A stretch of 26,440 bases of DNA from Bacillota bacterium (lineage in GTDB: Bacteria; Bacillota_C; Negativicutes; JAEYSJ01), in contig JAEYSJ010000037.1 of the NCBI GenBank assembly GCA_023434855.1, positions 1-26,440 on the forward strand. Direction: 5' to 3'. The position numbers were made by a program, and so were the translations under genes. Positions 15,310 through 24,260 of this stretch are shown here, piece after piece (position 1 is the first letter of the stretch; each line of letters opens with the position of its first letter). The notes beneath the pieces are model-generated. The model did no database searches. It had not been told where the DNA came from and saw nothing but the letters and a program-made list of their open reading frames with translations.

Positions 15310-15360
15310 CATACTGTTAATGAAAATTTAACATTCCATAAGGCTATTTTGTGATATAGT
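15306..15360 (+). promoter_or_regulatory. Pho box and -10 of the pstB-phoU unit
   Basis: Three direct repeats, TTAACA (15306-15311), TTAATG (15317-15322) and TTAACA (15328-15333), are separated by exactly 5 bp each, the layout of PhoP boxes in Firmicutes (TTHAYA at 11-bp period). A -10-like TATAGT lies at 15355-15360, 21 bp after the last repeat. There is no -35, as expected for an activated promoter. The box overlaps the phoB stop codon. Confidence 0.7.
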
Positions 15361-15459
15361 GCATTTATGCGGTCTTATTCTTTTCGCTAATCTTTAGGTG
15401 ATTATATATTATTTCTGGCAACGTTAACTTGCAAAGCAGGTCGGTAGGAGGAAATTTAC

Positions 15460-16215
15460 ATGGATTATAAAATTCAGGCCAATAAATTAAAATTATATTA
15501 TGGCGATACATTGGCTTTAAAGAAGATATCAATTGGCGTGGCGCCTAACAGTGTCGTGGCGCTAATTGGTCCTTCCGGCTGTGGCAAATCAACCTTTGTG
15601 AAAACCCTCAACCGGATGAATGACTTAATAGATAACGTCAAGATTGAAGGCGAAATTCTATTAGACGGCAAAAATATTTATCATCCTGATACTGATGTGG
15701 TAATGCTGAGAAAGCGGGTGGGAATGGTGTTTCAACGACCTAACCCTTTTCCCATGTCAATCTATGAGAATGTAGCTTACGGACCGCGTATTCACGGCTT
15801 AAACAATAAAGCTAAGCTGGATGAAATTGTGGAGAAAAGTCTGCAAGGTTCGGCATTATGGGATGAGGTGAAAGACCGGCTAAATACTTCTGCCATGGGA
15901 ATGTCCGGGGGGCAGCAGCAGAGACTGTGCATAGCCAGGCTGCTGGCTGTAGAGCCGGAAGTACTATTGATGGATGAGCCGTGCTCGGCTCTTGACCCGA
16001 TATCCACAATGAAAATAGAAGAATTGGTAACCGAATTAAAAACTCAGTATACAATTGTAATGGTTACACATAATATGCAACAGGCAGCCCGGGTATCCGA
16101 CTATACCGCCTTTTTCTTAAATGGCGAGTTGGTTGAACATGACAAAACAGATGCGATATTTACCAGACCTCAAGATAAGCGGACAGAAGACTATATTACC
16201 GGTCGGTTTGGCTAG
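15460..16215 (+). CDS. pstB: Phosphate ABC transporter ATPase PstB
   Basis: A 251-residue ATP-binding subunit powering high-affinity phosphate import through PstSCA. Walker [11 protein letters not shown]-loop [10 protein letters not shown] (the PstB-specific RPNPFP), signature MSGGQQQRL, Walker [13 protein letters not shown] and switch histidine TH are all intact. The ATG follows TAGGAGGA at 9-10 bp. pstS, pstC and pstA are not in this window, so the transporter genes are split. phoU follows 40 bp downstream and should share the Pho-box promoter at 15306-15360. Confidence 0.97.
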   Translation: MDYKIQANKLKLYYGDTLALKKISIGVAPNSVVALIGPSGCGKSTFVKTLNRMNDLIDNVKIEGEILLDGKNIYHPDTDVVMLRKRVGMVFQRPNPFPMSIYENVAYGPRIHGLNNKAKLDEIVEKSLQGSALWDEVKDRLNTSAMGMSGGQQQRLCIARLLAVEPEVLLMDEPCSALDPISTMKIEELVTELKTQYTIVMVTHNMQQAARVSDYTAFFLNGELVEHDKTDAIFTRPQDKRTEDYITGRFG

Positions 16216-16255
16216 ACTGGTGTAAAAACGAATGGCTTTTAGGAGGGGAGAATCA

Positions 16256-16915
16256 ATGGTTAGCACCAGACAAAGCTATAATCATGAACTTGAAGCATTA
16301 CGCAAAGAAATTTGGGATATGGGCACACTCGTGTCAACTGCTATAGAAAATGCTGTACAGTCGCTAGCCCGGCAGGATGTGGAATTGGCCCGCAAGGTAA
16401 TGGCCGGCGACGATCTTATTGATAATATGGAAATTGATATTGAGGACAAGTGCATGGTGCTGATTGCCAGGCAGCAGCCCTTGGCCAGGGACCTCAGGAT
16501 AATTGGCACAGGTTTGAAAATTACCACCGATTTGGAACGTATGGGCGATCATGCATTTGATATTGCCCAAATAACACTAAAGCTGGCTGATCAGCCTTTA
16601 ATTAAACCACTGGTGGATATCCCCCGCATGGCAGAAATGACCCAAAAAATGCTGAAAGATTCGCTGGAGGCATATATTAACCTTGATATCGCCCTGGCAG
16701 AAGAGGTTTGCCGCGCCGACGACGCTGTAGATAATTTATACCAGCAGGTTTTTCGGGAACTTTTAACCTACATGATGGAAAAGCCGCCAACAATCACACA
16801 AGCAACTGAGCTTATTTTTGTAACCCGCTATCTCGAACGTATAGCCGACCATACTACAAATATTGCCGAATGGACAATTTACCTGGTAACCGGACAACGG
16901 TTACGCAAAAAATAG
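16256..16915 (+). CDS. phoU: Phosphate signalling regulator PhoU
   Basis: About 219 residues, all-helical, with two PhoU repeats. Each carries the metal-binding helix motif: LERMGDHAFDIAQ in the first half and LERIADHTTNIAEW in the second. PhoU links the Pst transporter to the PhoR kinase and keeps the Pho response off when phosphate is plentiful. An ATG at 16232 is in frame, but the ATG at 16256 lies directly after AGGAGGGGAGA, so the shorter start is used. It forms an operon with pstB and ends in a terminator shared with the convergent CBS-GGDEF gene. Confidence 0.96.
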   Translation: MVSTRQSYNHELEALRKEIWDMGTLVSTAIENAVQSLARQDVELARKVMAGDDLIDNMEIDIEDKCMVLIARQQPLARDLRIIGTGLKITTDLERMGDHAFDIAQITLKLADQPLIKPLVDIPRMAEMTQKMLKDSLEAYINLDIALAEEVCRADDAVDNLYQQVFRELLTYMMEKPPTITQATELIFVTRYLERIADHTTNIAEWTIYLVTGQRLRKK

Positions 16916-16945
16916 GACTGCCGCAAAGGGCAGTCTTATTTTTTT
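16905..16945. terminator. Bidirectional terminator between phoU and the CBS-GGDEF gene
   Basis: Stem GACTGCC / GGCAGTC (16916-16922 and 16929-16935) with TTATTTTTTT on one side and an A run on the other. It can therefore work for both convergent genes. It overlaps the phoU stop codon and touches the stop of the opposite gene. Confidence 0.8.
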
Positions 16946-17984
16946 AGTCGTGGCGCTTGTCGATGAGATAGACGGAACCATCTATTTTTTTGGCTTTCTT
17001 TTTTAGTTCGGCGGCAATTTCGCCTATCTCCAGGTAATTGGAGAAATTACGGTTACGATTATGTACAACGGCAATGGAGATGGTTATTATCGGAAACTTC
17101 TCCTTTTCCCCTTTGCGGTTTAGAACTCTAATATAGCCTCTATCCAGATCCTCAGAGGGATACAAACTGCGGATTTCCTCATCAAATTTTTGAATAATGG
17201 CCTGGCAAAGCGCTTCGGCTTTCGTGGGCCGGGTAATGACTACGAAATCATCACCACCGATGTGGCCTAAAAAATCCCGTGTACTGGAACTCCCGAATTT
17301 GGCCAGGCTGGAGTTAATAATATTTGCCGTAAGCAATAGCGCCTTGTCACCGTGTTCGAAGCCGTATTTATCGTTAAATGCTTTAAAATTATCCAGATCA
17401 ATATACAGAACAGCGACAGGCAATTGCTCATTTACAATTTCCTTTAAGCGTTCTTCAATCAGCAAATTACCGGATAATCCGGTCAAGGGGTTGGCATTAA
17501 ACGCGCACTTGATTTGCAATTCCGTTAAGTTCTTCAAAAGATGGATGATTGATACTACTCCCTGGAATTTGCCGTCTTTGACAACAACGATTAAGTCATA
17601 CATATTCGATTCATCCCGTCCCATAACCAAGTGGGATACGGCTTCCAATGGCAAATCCGCATTGACAATCAGGGGCGAGCAATCCATGATGCGGTCAACA
17701 GGACGATGATAGTAAAGGGACATTCCATATTGGGTGCCTAGGTGATAATATAATTTATTCTTCATTAACAGCCCCAAAGGCTTTTGTCCATCGACAACAA
17801 CAACACCGTGAACGTATTTATCAGAGAATAATGGTTCGAGAGCGCTGACAAGTGTCTTACTGTTAATGGCGGTGCATTGTTGGACAATATCGCCAATGGT
17901 TATTCCAAATTGTTGAGAAAGCGCGTATAGTTTATTAGCTTGCTGCGGAGAATCGTTGTTGATGGATTGATGGTCGTGCGTCAT
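16944..17984 (-). CDS. CBS-GGDEF diguanylate cyclase
   Basis: A 346-residue soluble protein. About 20-165 is a CBS-pair-like sensory region (VVVDGQKPLGLLMKNKLYYHLGTQYG, RPVDRIMDCSPLIVNADLPLEAVSHL). About 170-340 is a GGDEF domain (NPLTGLSGNLLIEERL, VLYIDLDNFKAFNDKYGFEHGDKAL, active loop GGDDF). GGDDF should be active, making c-di-GMP from GTP. The position of the inhibitory RxxD site reads SxxD, so product inhibition may be lost. It is a clear paralogue of the C-terminal two-thirds of the EAL-CBS-GGDEF protein at 24.4-26.2 kb. The start is ATG after GGAGATGATCATC, a moderate site. A Pho-box-like promoter precedes it, and it converges on phoU. Confidence 0.88.
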   Translation of the reverse strand: MTHDHQSINNDSPQQANKLYALSQQFGITIGDIVQQCTAINSKTLVSALEPLFSDKYVHGVVVVDGQKPLGLLMKNKLYYHLGTQYGMSLYYHRPVDRIMDCSPLIVNADLPLEAVSHLVMGRDESNMYDLIVVVKDGKFQGVVSIIHLLKNLTELQIKCAFNANPLTGLSGNLLIEERLKEIVNEQLPVAVLYIDLDNFKAFNDKYGFEHGDKALLLTANIINSSLAKFGSSSTRDFLGHIGGDDFVVITRPTKAEALCQAIIQKFDEEIRSLYPSEDLDRGYIRVLNRKGEKEKFPIITISIAVVHNRNRNFSNYLEIGEIAAELKKKAKKIDGSVYLIDKRHD

Positions 17985-18016
17985 CTGATGATCATCTCCA
18001 TACTGTTACTCTATTA

Positions 18017-18060
18017 ATTATATATTATCGCAAGCTCCAAACATATTAATATTTTGTTAA
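18017..18060 (-). promoter_or_regulatory. Pho-box-like promoter of the CBS-GGDEF gene
   Basis: On the minus strand TTAACA (18055-18060) and TTAATA (18044-18049) are separated by 5 bp. A perfect TATAAT (18017-18022) lies 21 bp after the second repeat, the same spacing as at pstB. Only two repeats are good; neighbouring 11-bp positions are weak. The region is AT-rich, so chance similarity must be considered. Confidence 0.5.
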
Positions 18061-18112
18061 TTTTAGACAAAATATAACTTATTTTTTAGTCTGGGTTACA
18101 AGCTGCCAGTCT

Positions 18113-19831
18113 TTACTTTTTTGCTTTTTTTCCTGATACTATTGGTTTATAAGGTGCTTTTGCACTACTTTCTCTGGTTGTCAGGAGGTCAGGGACCAAT
18201 TCAGGGGGTATATCTCCTTCAATACCAATTCCCTCAGCCAGCAAAGTCTGGCTTCCCTCAAGTAAAGCAGTTTTGCCAGGTTGTTCTTCTATCCTGGCGT
18301 TTCCTATGAATAAGCTGAATGCAAAGCCTATTATTGCTATTAGCATTGCTACAAAAAATACCATATGGAGTGAATCGGAAAGGGTATTTCTCAATGGTGG
18401 CAGTAAAATCTGCTGCAAATTATCAGGGATATTGCTTGTTGCCTCCGGACTAAGCAGCAGGTTGAACAAGCTATGGGGATCGGCATGGGCTTTGTTTACC
18501 ATAGTGCCGAGGGGGCCTGCCTGCAAGGCGGGAACGTTTTCAACTCGAGGGAAGAATTCCTGTTCCATTAACTTTAGGGAATGGATGTTAAAAATGACGC
18601 CTAGCAATGTCATTCCCAAAGTGCCGCCAATACTGCGAAAGAATTGGGTTGCGGCGGTAGCCACACCACGTTGTTCCGGTGGAAATGCATTTTGCACAGC
18701 GATTGTTACTGTAGGCATGATCAGCCCCATGCCAAAACCAAGGATAACAATATACGACATTGCCATAATTTGCGAGGTAGTTACCACCATTGTACTTAAC
18801 AAATAAAAGCTTATGGATATAGTTGCCATACCGGCTGCAAATATGGTACGGAAGGGTACTCTATTTATAATACGGCCGCCAAGCATGCTGGTCAAAACCA
18901 GGGCAAGCATCATGGGAATCATGGTGTTACCTGATGTAGTGGCGCTGACTCCGATAACACCTTGCAGAAACAGCGGCAAAAACATAATGGAGCCAAACAG
19001 GCCTAACCCCATAAGAAAGCCGACAATATTTGCTATTGTAAAAACCCTGTTATTAAACAAGTCTAAATCAAGGATAGGTTCTTCTGAGTTTTTTTCGGCA
19101 ATTACGAAAGTTATCCAAAAGACGGCAGATATACCTAACAAACCGGTTATTTGCCACGATAGCCAGGAATAATCAGTACCGCCAAGATTCAATCCTAATA
19201 ACAGACAAACGGTGGCTGCTACCAGCGTTGCTGCACCAAAATAATCAATAACCACCTTTTCTTTAAAACGCTTTTCACCCTGTAAGCCGATATATATAGT
19301 AGTTGCTGCCAACAAACCTATGGGCAGATTTACGTAGAAGACCCATTGCCATGTACTATTATCAACTATCCAGCCGCCAATTGTCGGGCCAATAACTGAA
19401 GACAGGCCAAAAACAGCGCCGATTATGCCTTGCCATTTGCCGCGATTCCCGGCAGGAAAAATATCTCCGACAATTGTCATGGCCATAGGCATCATTATTC
19501 CCCCGCCTATACCCTGTATACCCCGGAAAACAATTAATTGGTTCATTGTTTGACTAATACCGCATAGGGCTGAGCCGGCAATAAACACCATTATTCCCAT
19601 TATATAGACTATCCGCCGCCCATATAAATCTGATAACTTTCCCGCAATAGGGACTGTTGTCGTAGAAGTCAGCATATAGGAGGTGGTCACCCATGTCATG
19701 ATACTTAACCCACCCAGATCACCAATAATTCTCGGCATTGCTGTGCCTACTACTGTTTGGTCAAGGGAGGAAAAAAACATAGCCAAGAAAAGTCCGGCAA
19801 GTAAAATATTGCGTTTGGAGTCAGCCTGCAT
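18113..19831 (-). CDS. EmrB/QacA-type MFS drug:proton antiporter (DHA2 family)
   Basis: About 572 residues with 14 predicted membrane segments, in the inner membrane. N-terminal SSLDQTVVGTAMPRII (DHA2 motif D1), loop motif GKLSDLYGRR (motif A), and GLSSVIGPTIGGWIV (antiporter motif C) mark a multidrug exporter; the C-terminal tail is basic and soluble. The frame opens at 19900, but the ATG at 19831 lies behind AAGGTGG and gives the normal N-terminus, so it is preferred. A perfect TATAAT lies at 19883-19888 on the same strand, with no good -35, and implies its own transcript start. There is no adjacent MFP (EmrA) partner or regulator. The substrate is unknown. Confidence 0.92.
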   Translation of the reverse strand: MQADSKRNILLAGLFLAMFFSSLDQTVVGTAMPRIIGDLGGLSIMTWVTTSYMLTSTTTVPIAGKLSDLYGRRIVYIMGIMVFIAGSALCGISQTMNQLIVFRGIQGIGGGIMMPMAMTIVGDIFPAGNRGKWQGIIGAVFGLSSVIGPTIGGWIVDNSTWQWVFYVNLPIGLLAATTIYIGLQGEKRFKEKVVIDYFGAATLVAATVCLLLGLNLGGTDYSWLSWQITGLLGISAVFWITFVIAEKNSEEPILDLDLFNNRVFTIANIVGFLMGLGLFGSIMFLPLFLQGVIGVSATTSGNTMIPMMLALVLTSMLGGRIINRVPFRTIFAAGMATISISFYLLSTMVVTTSQIMAMSYIVILGFGMGLIMPTVTIAVQNAFPPEQRGVATAATQFFRSIGGTLGMTLLGVIFNIHSLKLMEQEFFPRVENVPALQAGPLGTMVNKAHADPHSLFNLLLSPEATSNIPDNLQQILLPPLRNTLSDSLHMVFFVAMLIAIIGFAFSLFIGNARIEEQPGKTALLEGSQTLLAEGIGIEGDIPPELVPDLLTTRESSAKAPYKPIVSGKKAKK

Positions 19832-19915
19832 GCTGCTTCCACCTTTCCTTTGAATTAATGTTATATTTCTAAAACATGCTATATTATAATCCCCCGGCAA
19901 TAATTAAAATATTTT

Positions 19916-19956
19916 AGGGCCAGAATTTGCATTTGGCTTTTGCAAGTCCTGACCCC
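19916..19956 (-). terminator. Long hairpin between the DUF169 and MFS genes
   Basis: Sixteen-base arms (19916-19931 and 19941-19956) pair with one mismatch and three G-T pairs around a 9-base loop, directly after the DUF169 stop. The minus-strand tail (TAAAATATTTT) is only moderately T-rich. It may be a terminator for DUF169 or an attenuating structure before the MFS gene. Confidence 0.5.
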
Positions 19957-19966
19957 TTTTAATCTC

Positions 19967-20692
19967 CTAGATTCTCTCCGCAATTTTAAGCCATGTTTCT
20001 TTTGTCAGAAAACTTTCTTCTACCTGACTTTCCAGCTCAATGAACCGGTTAAATGGGATGCTGAAAGACAGTAAGTCTTTGTCAATGAATTTTCTTGCCG
20101 AAGGATCGGTTAAACCGATAAAAGCTTTAGGGCTGCCGGATTTCTGTTGTCCGATAACCTGCCGGACATTCTGGTGACAGCCCGCGCCAAACAGAACGCT
20201 TACATTATCCTGAGTCGGCTGATCATAATTTGCCAGGAATACCAATGCCGATAATTGGTCGGCATTGACAAGAAAAATAACTACTTCCGGAATTTCGCCG
20301 TCAGTCAGGTTGTCCAACGGTTCTAGAACTACATATTTTGCGGGTACCTTTATATCAGGCAGACTTTTTACAAACTCCCTGGCAATTTCCGGATTTTTCT
20401 TATAATGTTCACCCTCCTGATCACCGATACCTGTTGAAATAAAGCCGGAAATATGGCTCACAACCGGTTCTGTCATTTGGCTAAAACACAGTCCAACTGC
20501 CGCCCCTTTGCAGCCAATGGTTTTTTCATCATACACTGCAGTCCGGCCTTTGGCAGCTGCACTTAACATTGAAGCAAAACATCCCCATTTCCCTTCCGTA
20601 AACTGAAGGGCATTTAGGGGCTTAATGTCTGTCCATAATACTACTACGGGGGACGATTTTAATTTAATAGCCTCGGCAATTCGGCTTTTCAT
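19967..20692 (-). CDS. DUF169-family protein
   Basis: A 241-residue soluble protein of the uncharacterised DUF169 family, common in anaerobes. Visible hallmarks are the N-terminal [13 protein letters not shown] and conserved cysteines in [23 protein letters not shown] and FGAGCHQN, which suggest a metal, cofactor or thiol site. There is no signal peptide. The ATG follows AAGGAGG at good spacing. The gene lies between the PhoH gene terminator and the MFS gene on the same strand, with a perfect dyad 23 bp upstream of its start. No function can be assigned from sequence. Confidence 0.8.
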   Translation of the reverse strand: MKSRIAEAIKLKSSPVVVLWTDIKPLNALQFTEGKWGCFASMLSAAAKGRTAVYDEKTIGCKGAAVGLCFSQMTEPVVSHISGFISTGIGDQEGEHYKKNPEIAREFVKSLPDIKVPAKYVVLEPLDNLTDGEIPEVVIFLVNADQLSALVFLANYDQPTQDNVSVLFGAGCHQNVRQVIGQQKSGSPKAFIGLTDPSARKFIDKDLLSFSIPFNRFIELESQVEESFLTKETWLKIAERI

Positions 20693-20714
20693 CTCAATAC
20701 CTCCTTTTTAATTG

Positions 20715-20738
20715 GAAACATATCTTTTAGTATGTTTC
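20715..20738 (-). promoter_or_regulatory. Perfect dyad upstream of the DUF169 gene
   Basis: GAAACATA (20715-20722) and TATGTTTC (20731-20738) are exact inverted repeats 8 bp apart, lying just before the ribosome binding site of DUF169. This is a typical repressor operator layout. It could also form a leader hairpin. No regulator gene is adjacent. Confidence 0.4.
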
Positions 20739-20744
20739 TTCTAA

Positions 20745-20782
20745 GTAAAAAATAACTCCTACCACCAGGGGCAGGAGTTATT
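20745..20782 (-). terminator. Rho-independent terminator of the PhoH gene
   Basis: Minus-strand stem AATAACTCCT / AGGAGTTATT (20773-20782 and 20751-20760) with a 12-base loop, followed by TTTTTT. It is 66 bp past the PhoH stop codon. Confidence 0.85.
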
Positions 20783-20847
20783 ACATGGGCTTCGTCATAG
20801 CTGTTTGAAATTAGATGCAATTAAAAAATGGATGTCTACGTTAGCCT

Positions 20848-22233
20848 TTATAATCTTAAAGCCGCTTCAGCTGCCAGCGGTGAGCGTTCACATTCATCAT
20901 ATTGGAGGGTAACCTGGAAGCATAGTTTGGAGCCCCGCATTTTTTCGCTGGCGTAAGAAAGGCCGTTGGATCTGCTGTCCAAAAAAGGATGATCAATTTG
21001 CTCCGGGTCTCCTAACAAAATAATTTTGGTACCTAGGCCTGGACGAGTAATAACTCCTTTGGCCTGGCGGGGAGTGGAATTTTGCATTTCGTCTAAAATC
21101 ATCCAATATTTTTGTAATGAACGGCCCCGCTGGTAAGCAAGCGCCTCAGCTTGAATGGTACGTTTGTCAAACAGCATTTGCACCGTATCTTCTGTTTGGG
21201 CAATTTCTTTCGCCTCGGTGACGGTGCTGCCGGACATTAGCGTAAACAGATTATCCCGCACCCCCCGCATATAGGGATCAATTTTTTCTTTTTCTGAGCC
21301 GGGCAGAAAGCCGATATCTTCATCCATAGGTATATTTGGACGGCAAATAAGAAGATGGTGGTATTCCCGGGGGCGGCAGTCCAAATGTTTATACAGGCCG
21401 ACAGCCAACGAATAGAAGGTTTTTGCGGTACCTGCCGGGCCTTTTATAATAACAAGAGGTGCTTCATCGGCGCTCATCATGAGACATTCTTGCATGAAAA
21501 CCTGTCCAATGCTTCGCGGAGTGACTCCGAAAGGATTGCGGTTCCGGTAGCGCAAATGAACAACTTTTTCACCGTCAAAACGTCCTAAAGCAGTATGGCG
21601 TTCACTATCCGTAGATTTTATAAGCAGGAATTGGTTGGTGACTAATTCAGGCGATACCAGGACATTACTGGCTTCGTTATATATCGAAAGCAATGCAGGA
21701 TCAATCAAGTTAATATCATCCGCATGAAACCGGTTGATAGTGTCTGATGAGGCATATACTATCGCCCGGCCGGTATATTGATGTTCAATACTGACCACTT
21801 TGTCATTACGATAATCTTCTACCTGGACATTCAGGATGGATGCCTTAACCCGCATATTGGTATCTCTGCTGACTAATATGGTTGGCTTGTTTTGCTCCAG
21901 AAATCCTTTGCATATCTGCAAGATACGGTTATCACCCTTGGATGGATTCCAATGGAGGGGCATTTGGGTTTCCAAATGATTTGTTTCAATGCGCAGTATC
22001 CCGCCGTGCTCATTTATAGGGACACCGGTTAACAGATTGCCTTTAGTGCGGTAGTTATCAATGATGCGACTGACTTCACGGCTATTGGCGCCGCGGTCAC
22101 TGGCTTCAGACTTAAAACGGTCCAATTCTTCCAAGACTACCTCGGGCACAATTACCGTATGTTCATTAAATGCAAACAGCGACTGGGGAGAATGCAGCAA
22201 CACATTGGTATCGAGCACGTAATACTTAATCAA
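20848..22233 (-). CDS. phoH: PIN-PhoH fusion ATPase (PhoH2/YlaK type)
   Basis: A 461-residue cytosolic protein. Residues 1-125 form a PIN nuclease domain with acidic residues in VLDTN (D8), VVLEELDRF, KGDNRIL and VSRDTN. About 240-455 is the PhoH P-loop ATPase with GPAGTAKTFYSLAVG (Walker A), RPNIPMDEDIGFLPG, LDEMQN (Walker B) and LGDPEQID. PhoH2 proteins are described as RNA helicases with an attached RNase module. The start is TTG at 22233, placed after GAGGGGGA; no better start is in frame. A three-repeat Pho-box-like array lies upstream, which fits the family's origin as a phosphate-starvation gene, and the phoR gene is the next one upstream on the same strand. Confidence 0.93.
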   Translation of the reverse strand: MIKYYVLDTNVLLHSPQSLFAFNEHTVIVPEVVLEELDRFKSEASDRGANSREVSRIIDNYRTKGNLLTGVPINEHGGILRIETNHLETQMPLHWNPSKGDNRILQICKGFLEQNKPTILVSRDTNMRVKASILNVQVEDYRNDKVVSIEHQYTGRAIVYASSDTINRFHADDINLIDPALLSIYNEASNVLVSPELVTNQFLLIKSTDSERHTALGRFDGEKVVHLRYRNRNPFGVTPRSIGQVFMQECLMMSADEAPLVIIKGPAGTAKTFYSLAVGLYKHLDCRPREYHHLLICRPNIPMDEDIGFLPGSEKEKIDPYMRGVRDNLFTLMSGSTVTEAKEIAQTEDTVQMLFDKRTIQAEALAYQRGRSLQKYWMILDEMQNSTPRQAKGVITRPGLGTKIILLGDPEQIDHPFLDSRSNGLSYASEKMRGSKLCFQVTLQYDECERSPLAAEAALRL

Positions 22234-22269
22234 TTAAATCCCCCTCTTTTATTAAATTAACCTGCCTAT

Positions 22270-22320
22270 ATTATATTATATGCCTTCCAACTCAATAAAG
22301 GATAGTTAAGATTCTGTTAA
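22270..22320 (-). promoter_or_regulatory. Pho-box-like promoter of the PhoH gene
   Basis: Reading the minus strand, TTAACA (22315-22320), TTAACT (22304-22309) and the weak TTATTG (22293-22298) recur at exactly 11-bp steps. Two overlapping TATAAT copies (22275-22280 and 22270-22275) follow, giving 17 bp between TTATTG and the second. Two hexamers are good and the third poor. Confidence 0.5.
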
Positions 22321-22391
22321 TTACAAAGAAAAACGATTCCTTTTCAAGTTGTGAAGAACTGAGGAAAACATTTAAACTTTCCATGTGCCTT

Positions 22392-24185
22392 CTAATCTGA
22401 AGCTTCATCCCCAGCCAGCGACAGGGTTAACGTAATGGCAGTGCCTCTGTTTATTTCGCTTTTTACATCAATCCGGCCGCGATGCATTTCGACGATAAAT
22501 TTTACAATAGCCAGGCCCAGGCCGGTGCCGCCCCCGGCAGTTCGGGCGCGGTCCACGCGATAAAAACGGTCAAAAATTAAAGAAATATCTTTGGCGGGAA
22601 TACCAATACCGGAATCCTTGATTAATATTGCTGTTTCATTATTTTGCCGCCGGCATTTCAATACAATATTGCCCCCTGCCGGTGTGTATTTGATACTGTT
22701 GTCAAGCAAATTTATGAAGGCCTGTCTAAGCCAGTCTTGGTTACCTGTTACCGTTAAGATTTCATTAGCCGGTTCAAGAGCAACCGTTAAGTTTTTACGT
22801 TTGGCGTTAGGCATTAATTCTTCTACAACTGCTGCAAGCAAAGCTTGTATTGATACAGGTTCCATTTTTACCTGTTGCCGGTATTCATCGGAATTAAGTT
22901 TGGCAAGTTGAAGCAAGTCTTTAATCAAGCGCTGCATACGGTCAGCTTCACTTTGGATAAATTGGATGAACCTAACACTAAGCTCCGGATCTTGCAGAGC
23001 ACCGTCCAGCAGTGTTTCGGCGAAACCCCTGATAGAAGTAAGGGGAGTAGCCAATTCATGTGAGGCGTTGGCGACAAACTCAGCCTGGCGTTCATGCATT
23101 TCCTGCAAAGCGGTAATATCATGGAAAACACTGAGCACGCCGGAGATTTCATTTTCGTTGGTCATTATTGGGGCAACAGAAACCTGAAAGACACGCCTGC
23201 TGCCTTTGATATTGGTATTTAGGCCGATGACACGGCTCTCGCCTTTGGCAATAATATCATGCACCGCCCAGTCCAGCAGACTATTACCGATAACCTGGAT
23301 ATTATGCTGGCCAATCATGGCATCGGTAATGCTAAAGGTATCCCGGGCCATCTTATTAACTGTCGTTACCTTTCCATACTTGTCTAGAAGAATGACTGCA
23401 TTGTCCATATGCCTCAGAATAAGGGCGAGTTTACGGGCTTCAGCCACAGCTTCATTGATTTTGTCATCCAGATTGGAAGCCAGGTTATTAAGTGTGTGGG
23501 CCAGCATCTCTAATTCATCGCCTGTACGGATATGCACTCTTTTGTCCAGTTGGCCATCAGCAATTTGCCTGGCCGCATCGGTTATTTGTTCCAAGGGCGC
23601 GGTGTATTTACGGGCCAGCCGGATACTGACAGCCACGGCCAGTAGAGAAGTCAGGAAAATTGCGGTAAACAGGACAGACCTGATTTGGCTAAAACCTGAT
23701 TCAACGTAGGCCAGCGTACTGGCCACCCGGACTACTCCCAGTATTTCTCCTGTCTGACGTGCCGGGATAGAAACATAAAGCATATTTTGATTGATGGTAG
23801 TGCTATAGCGGATGGCAGTGCCTTTCTCACCATTGAGAGCATTGGCAACTTCCGGCCGCAGCATATGATTTTCCATAATAGCGGGATTTTCCCATGAATC
23901 GGCCAACACTGTGCCGTCAGTATCAATAATGGTAATGCGGAGATCTTTTACGGTTGCAAGCTCTTTCACGCGGGTGTCTACGGTTGCTTTCTCCTGAGGG
24001 CTGCGCATATGTTCGATGAGCAACTGCTCAATAATTTGGGCTTGTATTCCCAGGCTGTTTTCCAGGCTGGACAAATTGTGCTGGTAGAAATACCAGAGTA
24101 CATAGCTGCCCAATAGTGACATGGTAAAAATTAATAAGAATAGAAAAGATACAATTAGCCTGCTGCGTATTCCCCATTTGAACAT
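22392..24185 (-). CDS. phoR: PhoR-type membrane sensor histidine kinase
   Basis: About 597 residues. TM1 (about 10-32), an extracytoplasmic domain (about 33-160), TM2 (about 165-190, FTAIFLTSLLAVAVSI), HAMP (about 190-240), PAS (about 255-360), HisKA with SHELATPLTSIRG (histidine near 375) and HATPase_c with NLLDNSIKYTP, DSGIGIP, FDRFYRVD and GGGTGLGLAIV. All kinase motifs are intact. The layout TM-sensor-TM-HAMP-PAS-kinase is that of Firmicute PhoR. The frame opens at 24254, but AGGAGG lies 8 bp before the ATG at 24185. It is the only kinase in the window and the natural partner of the phoB product, although the genes are 7 kb apart on opposite strands. This pairing is inferred. Confidence 0.88.
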   Translation of the reverse strand: MFKWGIRSRLIVSFLFLLIFTMSLLGSYVLWYFYQHNLSSLENSLGIQAQIIEQLLIEHMRSPQEKATVDTRVKELATVKDLRITIIDTDGTVLADSWENPAIMENHMLRPEVANALNGEKGTAIRYSTTINQNMLYVSIPARQTGEILGVVRVASTLAYVESGFSQIRSVLFTAIFLTSLLAVAVSIRLARKYTAPLEQITDAARQIADGQLDKRVHIRTGDELEMLAHTLNNLASNLDDKINEAVAEARKLALILRHMDNAVILLDKYGKVTTVNKMARDTFSITDAMIGQHNIQVIGNSLLDWAVHDIIAKGESRVIGLNTNIKGSRRVFQVSVAPIMTNENEISGVLSVFHDITALQEMHERQAEFVANASHELATPLTSIRGFAETLLDGALQDPELSVRFIQFIQSEADRMQRLIKDLLQLAKLNSDEYRQQVKMEPVSIQALLAAVVEELMPNAKRKNLTVALEPANEILTVTGNQDWLRQAFINLLDNSIKYTPAGGNIVLKCRRQNNETAILIKDSGIGIPAKDISLIFDRFYRVDRARTAGGGTGLGLAIVKFIVEMHRGRIDVKSEINRGTAITLTLSLAGDEASD

Positions 24186-24260
24186 TGGACTAGCCTCCTG
24201 CTTATGATAGTTCCTAGTATACATAGAATTGTAAATAAGCACTATCCTCGGCAAACAAAA

